Shown in pieces: positions 1 to 8,015 of a DNA stretch of 47,028 bases. The DNA comes from Allomyces macrogynus ATCC 38327. Lineage: Eukaryota > Blastocladiomycota > Blastocladiomycetes > Blastocladiales > Blastocladiaceae. Position 1 is the stretch's first letter. The number at the start of each line of letters is the position of its first letter. Both the position numbers and the translations under genes were made by a program. A model generated the notes under the pieces. That model searched no databases. It was not told where the DNA came from and worked only from the letters and a program-made list of their open reading frames with translations. The stretch spans positions 482,240-529,267 of the forward strand of contig GG745364.1 of NCBI GenBank assembly GCA_000151295.1, given 5' to 3'.

Positions 1-470
1 GTCGGTCGTGATCTGGCGGCGCGGAAGCTGTGGTGACATGGATTGACGGCATGTTGCATTCATTGCGGCAGGTTGTGCTCGGCGTGGGGACATAATACTC
101 GTGGTTGGGTGCTGGCGCCGGCATGCTGAGCTGCAAGAAGAGCTGGCGATGGTGGTTGGAATGGCGAAAGAGGTTGGGAATGGCGCACGTGTTCGCAGAC
201 GCTTTGCCGGTCGTCGACCGGCCACCAACACGACAGTGAACGGTCGACCTCGCCAGTTTGATTGGCAGTTGTAGTCAACGCACGGGCAAAATACAAATAC
301 AAAATCCAACTAGGCCTGCCAATTCCCCAAAATGCGCATCTTGCGCTCGTATCCCGTCTCCACGCAACGACCTGCAGCATCTTCGTTCGCGAGCTCATCT
401 GCTCTGTTGATCTCGTGACGCCCAACACACCACACGTCACCACACCGACCCCCCCGTTCCACCTCCAACT
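1..470. other. Intergenic flank, no gene seen
   Basis: This is the sequence downstream of the minus-strand syntaxin gene. Open frames here are short, start mostly at non-ATG codons and show no recognisable protein. It probably holds the 3' untranslated region of the syntaxin transcript. Confidence 0.5.
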
Positions 471-1981
471 TCACCCACCCGGTCTCGGCGCCGGACCCGC
501 CGGTGGCGCCGGCGGTCCTGGAGACGGTGCCGGTGCAGGCGCCGGCCCAATCGGCGACCGGATGGTTTTGCCCGGCAGAGCGATGCCGAGCACGATGGCT
601 GTGGCTGTGCCAGCAATGATCAGCACGAGGAACAAGATGATCCATTTTTTCTACGCCGAGTCGCAATCAAATCCTGCGTTAGTCGCGCACACCAACCTGC
701 TCCACCCACCGAAATCAACACGTACCCTGCGCGCCTTGCGCGCGTACGTCGCCGCATCATCTACCTCGAGCTGGCCCGATTCCATGTGGTTGGCGGTATC
801 GTCGGCAAATTCAACGACCTGTGCGATATTGTGGTCCTGCGTGTCGATAAAGTGCGCGAGGTCGACCGCCATGACGTTCAGGTCCTGTACGGATTTCTCG
901 AGCTGCACGAGCTCGTGATGCCGCGCGGCCACGGCGTCGCGCTGCGTTGCGGCCTCGTTCACAGCGTCGGTGAAAATGCGCGGCGCCGCGCCCGATTGGT
1001 GGACCCAGTCGAGTTCGTCTGGTTCGACATTGGTTTTCACTGCATGATTGGGGATCGGTCAGCGTTGAACGACGGCGTTCCGCGGACAAGAATTGATGGA
1101 TCGTACCGATGCGCAGTTGCCGCTGGAAATGGTCGCGCGTGCGGTCGTGGTGCGCCGACTGCAGGTTGCGAAACTGGCGCACGGTCGTGAGCAGTGTCTG
1201 CAGGAGGTGGCGCTCGTGCGTGGCCGCGATGCGGTTATCGGACGCGGAAAAGTGCATCTTGAGCGAGTCGAGGTCTAAATGAATCGCGGTCGAGGAGGGT
1301 CCGACACAAGTCCCAACGGAGACGGGCATCAGATGGACGTACTGATGATTTTGCCGTGCAGCTGCAGAATCTTGGCCTGGATCGACTCGGCGAGGGCCGT
1401 CGCCTCATTCCCTGAATACGCGCGTGCGGGTCAGAATCGGCGTGGATCGCAGTAGCGGTCGGAAGCGACGTGGACGCACATGGATCGGGCGAGGCCGTGG
1501 CGGCGCACTCGCGCTGCAGGTCCTCGAGGTGTGCGAGCTGGATGTTGAGCTGGCGGATTTGCGAGTGCAGGTGGCTCACGTCGCGCTATCACGATCGGCA
1601 CGCGATCCGGCGTCAGTGCCCCTCGTCGTTTTAAGTCCCGGTCGCGCGCAATCACGTACATACCAACCACGCGCCGAGCGACCCGACAGCGAGCGTGACA
1701 AACTCGTCATTGTCGTAGTCTGGCGGCCGCACCATGGCGGCCGATGGTGGCGGTGGTGGCGGCGCCGGCTGAGCGAGCGCATTCATGGTCGTCGTTGCCG
1801 GAACAAGGTCGTTTCCGTTGGGCGGGTTCAGGGTTTCGGGTGCGACGAGCGGCGCCGTGTCAGATGCGTCGGCGACCGGGTTGGGAACGGTGACCATGTC
1901 GTTGGCGCGCGCGCGGTGCGCCGGCGGGACGGCCGCGGGCTGCAGTGCGGCGAGCTCCGACATGCGGTCGCGCGCGGGCAT
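471..1981 (-). CDS. Syntaxin-type Qa-SNARE (plasma-membrane/exocytic type), 6 exons
   Basis: A target-membrane SNARE that would pair with R- and Qbc-SNAREs in vesicle fusion. Exons read from the minus strand are 1981-1664, 1585-1480, 1411-1343, 1274-1107, 1039-726 and 650-471, giving 384 residues. The start MPARDRMSELAAL resembles syntaxin N-termini. Helical Habc-like segments follow (IRQLNIQLAHLEDLQREC; LDSLKMHFSASDNRIAATHE), then the SNARE helix in exon 5 with the zero-layer Gln in FIDTQDHNI and the basic YARKARR before the membrane. Exon 6 opens with KKWIILFLVLIIAGTA, the C-terminal anchor. Unusual: about 30 Pro/Ala/Gly-rich residues follow the anchor, where syntaxins normally end within a few residues. 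The exon 1/2 border (GTATGT donor) is the least sure. The Qa class is clear; the plasma-membrane subtype is inference. Confidence 0.87.
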
Positions 1982-3085
1982 GGCTGGCGTGGATCGTGTG
2001 GTTGGTGCCGTCTGGTGAGGATGCGCGCAGTTGGATGAGTCCCCGCAATGGCGATGGTGGCCGTTGTCGTGACGGTGCAGCTCGTGGTCGGTAGCGGCGG
2101 AGGCATGCGGTCGGTTCGAGGCGTTGACGGATGTTTCGCGGTGGCAGCGATGGTGGCAGCGTGACGACGGCGCGGCGCGTGGAGGTGGAACGCGAGCGGG
2201 GTGCATTGGATGATCGGCGCGGTGATGCCGACCGGACACGCACCGGCGATCGCCAAGTTGGCAGGGATCCGGCTGACCGGTGTGGCACGGCTTCCACGTG
2301 TGTCCGCTTTGCCCGGCCGACACGGTGCCGTCTGCACCACCGCGCAACCGCACGCCTCTCCGACGCTGGCCGCGGCCCGACCGACTCCCGAAAGGGAGAC
2401 GGCGGCCTCCTGAGCCGTCCCAACGCGCGCTCGTGCGTGCGTCGCACCCACGGCCTTCATCCGCCGCCAGCCACGTCCTGCCTGCCACGCCGCGCGCCCG
2501 CTGCAACCGATCGCGCGCTGTCATGCTGCTCGTCCGCCTCGCGCTCGTTCCGGCCGGCTGGCCCGGCCAACCTGCCTGAGCCAACCTGCCCGAACCAACC
2601 CGCCATGCACGCCGCCGCGGCCCATGGTCACCTCGGCCGGGCGGCTGCGCACGTCCACCGCCCCCACGCGGCCCGCGGGCACGCGCAAATCGACGATGCG
2701 CAGGAACGCCTCGCCCCTCTCACGGGGCGCCAGACCACCACCGCCGCCGCCGCGCACGCTCGCGTTGGACCGTGGGGGCGAGGGCCTCTCACCAGCCATA
2801 CGCGCTTGCACCGCTTGCTTTGGCGTCCCCCGCCCAGCGACTCGGCGCGCGCGCGACCGCCGGTCGAAACTCACGCGGCCGTGCGCCCGCGCCCGGCATG
2901 CCTGCGCAGGCGCCCACCGCCCCGCCCCCTCTCCACTCTCTCTCCCTCTCCATCGTCCCATCCGTCCTGGCCGACAAAGACGACGTCGACGACGATACCG
3001 CAAGCTCCCTCCCTTCCTTCCCACCTTTCCACCTTTCCACCTTTCAAACCATCCCTGGCCCCACCCGGCGCCATCCACCACCACG
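1982..3085. other. Divergent promoter region between syntaxin and acidic-protein gene
   Basis: A 1.1-kb GC-rich stretch separates two divergent start codons. It holds long antisense open frames typical of GC-rich DNA but no recognisable protein. From about 2928 it is strongly pyrimidine-rich on the plus strand, including three near-perfect CTTTCCACC units around 3024-3050. Such CT-rich tracts commonly lie just upstream of fungal transcription starts, here for the gene at 3086. Confidence 0.5.
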
Positions 3086-3895
3086 ATGCTCGCCCATTCG
3101 CTCCCGACCCCACCGGCGACCCCACGCCGCGCTTCCTCGTCCTCGCGCATCGACGCGCACTGGACCGCCGTCAAGCCCGTCGCTGCGGCCCGCCATGCGA
3201 CCATCAAGAAGCGCGCGCCCTCGTTGAGCTCGTCGCCGCGCAAGGTCGCGACCCCGCTGCGCCGCCGAGTCCTCGAGGACGCGGCGCGGCAGCACCTGCC
3301 TCCCCCCGTCGCTGACCCGGAACCGGAACCGGAACCGGAGGTCGTGATCCAAATTGCCCCGCCGCCCGTCCCTTCGCCCTCGTTCCGGATGCCGCGCGTC
3401 TGGGTGCAAGTCCCGCTCCCGCCCTCGCCGAGTACGGCCGCGCCAGCCGGAGTGCCGGCGCCACCGGCAACGACGACGCGCGACCTGCTGCTCCCTGCAG
3501 TGATGGCGCGCGCGGCCGAGCCTGCCGTCCAACACGATTCGGACGACGATGTCGAGGACAAGGACGACGACGATGCGCGCGGCCCTCCGCTCGTCGACGA
3601 CGACGACGACGACGACTTTTCCGATGCCGACGACGACGACCTGGAAGCCGAACCGACCGAACCGGTCCCGCCGCGACTGCGCCGGATTTTCCGCGCGCGC
3701 AACGCCCCGCAGCGGTACCTCGACCGCGAGCGCGACCGGTTGCGTGACTGGCTGTCCCTGCGCGTCGACGTGCTTGCCCGCACGCAGCGCAAGCTGGCTG
3801 CCAAGAAGGTCCCGCCCAAGGCCAGGGCACGCGCGCGGTTGGCCAAATGCCAGCGGCTCTTGGCGGTGTTGGATGATGAGGACGCCTGGTGTTAG
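3086..3895 (+). CDS. Hypothetical acidic, low-complexity protein (269 aa)
   Basis: I do not recognise this protein. The ATG at 3086 (context CCACGATG) is the first plausible start after the CT-rich tract and no intron is needed. Residues 1-75 are basic and Ser/Arg/Ala-rich; residues 70-130 are Pro-rich with a PEPEPEPE run; residues about 152-190 carry three Asp clusters, including DDDDDDD. The last 75 residues switch to Arg/Lys-rich predicted helix (YLDRERDRLRDWLSLRVDVL, then ARARARLAKCQRLL) and end DDEDAWC. The C-terminal helical block is the only part that looks folded. An acidic tract beside a basic helix would suit a nuclear or chromatin-binding factor, but that is only inference. It converges on the Rieske gene, with 303 nt between stops. 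Confidence 0.6.
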   Translation: MLAHSLPTPPATPRRASSSSRIDAHWTAVKPVAAARHATIKKRAPSLSSSPRKVATPLRRRVLEDAARQHLPPPVADPEPEPEPEVVIQIAPPPVPSPSFRMPRVWVQVPLPPSPSTAAPAGVPAPPATTTRDLLLPAVMARAAEPAVQHDSDDDVEDKDDDDARGPPLVDDDDDDDFSDADDDDLEAEPTEPVPPRLRRIFRARNAPQRYLDRERDRLRDWLSLRVDVLARTQRKLAAKKVPPKARARARLAKCQRLLAVLDDEDAWC

Positions 3896-4198
3896 CTGGC
3901 TCGTTGGTGAGCTGGCAGCGGACGATGATGTTTGTGAGGATTATGAAAGAATCGAAACCCGTTTGATCCCATCTTCTTGGCGCCTTTTTTTTATTATCCT
4001 GGATCTCAAAGACGACGGCGGCGCTGGGCGACAGGGGCCCGATGTCTTTGTCGTCCCTTCATCGAGCACGTTGGTTACGCGTCCGTCGAGGACACGGACG
4101 CGTCACTCGCTGACGAACAGGGCCGCGTCGCTCGCTCGTCAGCATCGTCCAATATCCGAAGCAAAACGCACACACCCAACGCGTCCATCTTCATTTCG
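3896..4198. other. Convergent intergenic spacer
   Basis: A 303-nt spacer between two converging stop codons (3895 plus, 4199 minus). No gene is seen; it would carry both 3' untranslated regions. Confidence 0.5.
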
Positions 4199-5558
4199 TT
4201 ACCACTCCGGCACAACCGCGCACTTCAACGATTTCCCCGGCCTCCCCACACACACACCTCCCTTACTCAAATCAAAGTCCCAATTATGCTTCGGGCACGT
4301 CAAGATGGACCCGCGCACGGGCGGGGCCTTGAGCATATCGTACTGCTTGTGCGGGCAATACCGGTCCACCTCGTACACTTTCCCGCCCGCTCCGGCAACG
4401 CGAATCCGGTTCGGGTTACCGGGCACCAGACCGAGTTGCGGTGCTGCGCGAGATGTGCCCTCAACGAGTTCGACAAGGTCGGACTCGGGTTCTGGAGGTT
4501 GCTCAGCGACCATCAGGTCCGTCTTGAGCAATGCGTGTACGAGTTCCTGCGCTGAGCAGTCGCGCGCTGAGAGAACCGGTTCGGGCGCGGGTGAGGCGAC
4601 GTCGTCGGTGATGGGAGGGGCGGCGGGTTTCGGGACACGGATGGGGGACGGCGGGCGTACGCCGCCGTCATAGAGCAGGGCGCGCACGAGCGCGTCCGGG
4701 TCGTTGGAGGCCGGTACCTCTGGCGAAGCAACGACAGCCTGTGGTGCAGTCGAGGAGAAGCCGAGAAGCTGCTTGGCGAGCGCATTCATGTCGGTCGCGG
4801 CGCCCACGACCAACGGGCCGCCGTTGTTGGCCGTAGGCGCTGCGGATGCAGACACGGCGCGCATGGTGGGGACAGGCTCGGGCGCGACCTGATCTGGAAC
4901 CGATTCAACGCTCTGCGATGTCTCCACCTTTTCACGACCGACTTGCACGAGAAACGCGTCCATCACCACGCCCTCGAATCGCTTCACGTCTGCCTTGCCG
5001 ACGCCCGCCCACACGACGCGGTGCAGCAATTCCGCGACAATCGGGACGACGGGCAAGTGCTTCCACCCCTTTTTCGAGAGCAATCGTAAATCGCCGACAG
5101 TGCGGTGTCGCTGCGCGGCAAGCGCCGCCACGTCGGCTGCGGCCTCGTCGCGCGTCCACCCGTGCACGGCCGCCAGAGCGTCAATGACGGCGGCAACGCG
5201 CATCGTCGACGCGAGCGGGAACGTCGGGGGTGCGGGCGCGGACGTCGCGGACGATGGCGCGGCAGACGCCGTCGCGTTCGTGGTGGGCTTGTACGCGAGG
5301 TACGTGTCGAGCGACGGCATGGATGGGTCCGCTGGGCCCGCAGCGGTGCCCTTGGACTTGTCCTTTTTCGCGGCCTTGGCGGGGCTTGTCGCGCTTGGGC
5401 TGTCGTAGCCCACTTTCGGGTTTGAGTCGGATCCGGATGACGAGGCCGGATACTGCTGCCGCAGCCGCTGCCGCTGCCCCCCACCAGACGCGTCCCGAGT
5501 CGGCGCCGGACCCGGAGCGATCGTATTCGACTTTTGATGATGGTTTGCTGCGGGCCAT
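4199..5558 (-). CDS. Protein with C-terminal Rieske [2Fe-2S] domain (433 aa)
   Basis: Proposed exons are 5558-5532 and 5473-4199 with a 58-nt intron (donor GTCGAA, acceptor GGGGCAG). The ATG at 5558 joins in frame and gives 433 residues; the in-frame ATG at 5320 is the alternative start. The C-terminus has the Rieske signature: box 1 CPH (C382, H384) and box 2 CPKH (C402, H405), followed by NWDFDL, with 17 residues between the boxes. That pattern binds a 2Fe-2S cluster. The rest is Ala/Pro/Ser-rich, with a basic stretch near residue 40 (AKAAKKDKSKG) and one helical block at about residues 98-160 (AAVIDALAAVHGWTRDEAAA to VAELLHRVV). No catalytic mononuclear-iron domain follows the Rieske domain, so this is not a standard ring-hydroxylating oxygenase. 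Substrate and partner are unknown. Confidence 0.78.
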
Positions 5559-5879
5559 GGTGGTGGAAAGGGTGTGCAAGACGCGGTGTTGAAGATGGGG
5601 GGACAGCAAAAAGGATCGGCGCAGCGTGGCAACAGATCACAGGACCGCACGCGACCGTGTCAACAGCGCCGTCCTTGGGCCAGGGCACCACCATGGCCAT
5701 CGCCACCATGGCCATCGCCAGTCGGTCGGGACCACCGTTGGCACGCCGCTGGCCACAAACACGACCAAGCACACGCCAACTGGACCGACCCGCATCCGAT
5801 CTACCATACCCGCTGCCCGGATCGGCCAACCCACCACGCGACCACCCCATCCCACTGCACCAGCGTCGCAGCTGCCAAC
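5559..5879. other. Divergent promoter region (Rieske gene / NSUN gene)
   Basis: A 321-nt spacer between divergent start codons. It contains a short tandem unit, CCACCATGGCCATCG, at about 5690-5716. No gene is seen. Confidence 0.45.
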
Positions 5880-6926
5880 ATGTCGGGCCCGGAAGCCTTC
5901 AACAAGCACTTTTCCGCTGCGTTCGGTGCCGAACGGTGGACAGCGCTCCTCCCGGCGCTGCGCGCCCCCACGCGCCACGCGGCCCTGATCAACCCCTTTT
6001 GCGAGCCCGCCGTCGTGCGCGACGGTCTCGCCCGCTCGTCCGGCACCCTCACCCGGATCCCGTGGCTCGGGGTCACGGCCATTACCTCGTCGGCGACCGA
6101 CAACGCGCACCCCTTCCCGCACCCGGAACGCGACGTGCACAATCTATGGTCCTACTACTGCATGGACCTGGCGTCGATGATGGCCGTCGAAGCCCTCGGC
6201 GTGCAAAAGGATGACGACGTGCTCGACATGTGTGCGGCCCCTGGCGGCAAGTCTCTCAATGTCATGTACCGCCTGTTTACTCCCGGCGAGACGACGACGC
6301 CGTGCGGGTCGTTGACGGCGAACGAGCCGTCGAGCGATCGCCGACTGCGACTGCGCGACGTGTTGCACTCGCACGTACCGAAATCAGTACACGCGCAATT
6401 GAACGTCACTGCCATGGACGGCGCTGCGTTTGCTCGTGGGCATCGTCGGTTCACCAAGGTCTTGATTGACGCGCCGTGTTCGTCGGAAAGGCACGTGTTG
6501 CGCGACGCGGCGGAACTGGCTAAGTGGACACCGGCGCGCGCCAAGTCGGCGGCGAAACGGCAGGAGAAGCTGTTGTGGAGTGGACTGAGCGTGCTGGTCC
6601 CTGGTGGGACGCTCGTCTACGCGACGTGTTCGTTGAGCGAGGTCGAGAATGATGGGGTCGTGAAAAAGGTCTTGGCGCGGATCGCCAAGAAGCGCAAGCA
6701 GAGCAAGGCGGCCAAGCGGCGCGGGCGCGACGAGGACGAGGATGACGAGGAGGAAGACGAGGACGATGAGTGGGACGACGGGTCCGATTGGTGGAACCAC
6801 GTCAAGATTGGCGTCACGCGGCGGCAGTGGCCGCTCGGCGAGCCCACCAAGTACGGGTGGCTCGTGCTGCCCGATACGGCCGATGGGTGGGGGCCGCTGT
6901 ATTTCTGCGTCTTGAAATGCACATAA
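5880..6926 (+). CDS. NOL1/NOP2/Sun-family RNA (cytosine-5) methyltransferase, NSUN3/NSUN4-like
   Basis: An S-adenosylmethionine-dependent enzyme that would form 5-methylcytosine in RNA. The ATG at 5880 gives 348 residues with no intron. Motifs in order are: SYYCMDLASMMAVEALG (90-106), typical of the family; the AdoMet-binding loop DMCAAPGGKS (116-125); DAPCSSERH (197-205), holding the motif IV Pro-Cys; and YATCSLSEVEND (247-258), whose Cys250 is the expected nucleophile. The Ser-Ser-Glu-Arg-His after the motif IV Cys and the short length resemble mitochondrial NSUN3/NSUN4 rather than nucleolar NOP2. An acidic/basic insert (KKRKQSKAAKRRG followed by Asp/Glu repeats, about 270-302) interrupts the C-terminal part. 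The target (mitochondrial rRNA or tRNA) is inference. No clear presequence was seen. Confidence 0.88.
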   Translation: MSGPEAFNKHFSAAFGAERWTALLPALRAPTRHAALINPFCEPAVVRDGLARSSGTLTRIPWLGVTAITSSATDNAHPFPHPERDVHNLWSYYCMDLASMMAVEALGVQKDDDVLDMCAAPGGKSLNVMYRLFTPGETTTPCGSLTANEPSSDRRLRLRDVLHSHVPKSVHAQLNVTAMDGAAFARGHRRFTKVLIDAPCSSERHVLRDAAELAKWTPARAKSAAKRQEKLLWSGLSVLVPGGTLVYATCSLSEVENDGVVKKVLARIAKKRKQSKAAKRRGRDEDEDDEEEDEDDEWDDGSDWWNHVKIGVTRRQWPLGEPTKYGWLVLPDTADGWGPLYFCVLKCT

Positions 6927-6945
6927 TGTTTTTTCTTCACGTTGA

Positions 6946-7620
6946 CTACCGGAACCCGATCCCACGACTGCGTCCCTGCTGCTTGCCGCGCTGCGTCGAC
7001 CGGCCGGCCTCAAGCTGCTTTTCGAGGTCAGCGGTGATGCGCTGGCCGTACTGCGCGTTGATGACTGTTGGGCCCGTTGCGGATGCGGTCGGTGCTGCAA
7101 CAGATGGTGCGGGGGCGTCGGCACCGGCCTTTTTCGCTCCGAGCAAACGCAAAAACTTGGACTGGCGGCCAGAATCGCCGAGGTCGGCCTGTGTCCAATC
7201 GTTCCAGCGGCCAGCTGGTGCAGCGGCGGGTGCTGGTGCCGGATCAGTCGGCGCGGGTTTCGGTGCGGGTGCTGCGGGTGCCGGTTTGGGAACGGGGGTA
7301 TGGGGAGATGCGGGTGCGGGCGCGGCGGATTCAGCGTCGCTCGAGGGCGAGTCCGAGGAGGGCGACGGGGAGCGCTTTTGTCCTTCTTCTCCTTTTTGCT
7401 CCTCTTCTTCTCCTTTTTGGGGACGGCCGCGTCGTCGATCGAGGTCTTGGCCTTCTTCACGGGACTGTCGGTGGCAGGGGTGTCCACCGGCTCGTCGGCG
7501 CGCTCCCTACGTGGGACGGAATGGGTTGGTCTCCATTGGTGTCGATTGGATGATTCGGCATGTGATTGGCGATGCGGACTTGCGCTTCTTGCTCTTTTCG
7601 GAACGGTCAGAGGGCGCCAT
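6946..7620 (-). CDS. SMAP-domain small protein (C11orf58-like), apparent 1-nt frame break
   Basis: The C-terminal half matches the small acidic protein (SMAP) domain: DWTQADLGD, SKFLRLLGAKKAG, then NAQYGQRITADLEKQLEAG and RSRGIGF before the stop. Function in the family is poorly known. The proposed start is the ATG at 7620 (MAPSDRSEKSKKRKS). A short first exon, 7620-7580, joins 7506 across a 73-nt intron with a weak GTCCGC donor. A Lys-rich part follows (PVKKAKTSIDDAAVPKKEKK). Near 7374-7377 the Lys-rich frame and the SMAP frame differ by one base at an AAAA run; one more A would join them, and no usable intron lies there. This could be a sequence error or a real mutation. The stop lies 19 nt from the NSUN stop, so the 3' ends overlap. 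Confidence 0.7.
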
Positions 7621-8015
7621 GACGGGCTGCCGGATGCTGTTGCTGTTGCTGGAGGCTCGCGAAACGACGGCCGGGTGGAATATTTCTTGTAGCGGGCCGC
7701 GTGGTACGCTTCGAGCTCGACCAGGAGAAGTTGTGTCGTGATCTGCAGCTGTATTCGCGGTCACGCGCAGAGACGTGACCGCATTGCAGCCGAGTCACCC
7801 CAGTCCCATCCAGGCTGCCGCCACCGCTGTCGACAAATCCAACCTACCTCCGCTCTAACCGCCACCGCCGCGACGCCTACTGCACCCTGTCCGCCGCGTG
7901 ACCGTGCGCGGCAGCAACTCCGCGCGACTTGCCGCACAAGCGAAGACGACCTTTCGCCAAGCTCCCACCACGTCGTCCGCTCCCATCACGTCCTCGAACA
8001 CATCCTTCCTGCACC
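7621..8015. other. Divergent promoter region (SMAP gene / F-box gene)
   Basis: About 395 nt between divergent start codons. No gene, repeat or clear TATA element was seen. Confidence 0.45.

Noticed and set aside
1652..2584. Long minus-strand open frame of 310 codons
   Set aside because: Only its last part is real (syntaxin exon 1, from the ATG at 1981). The upstream part is chance openness in GC-rich DNA.
2131..3315. Plus-strand open frame of 394 codons over the acidic-protein gene
   Set aside because: It is Arg/Pro/His-rich shadow translation; the gene at 3086 in another frame has the acidic tract and a plausible start.
2521..3846. Minus-strand open frame of 441 codons
   Set aside because: It is antisense to the acidic-protein gene; poly-Ser arises from the complementary reading of Asp codons.
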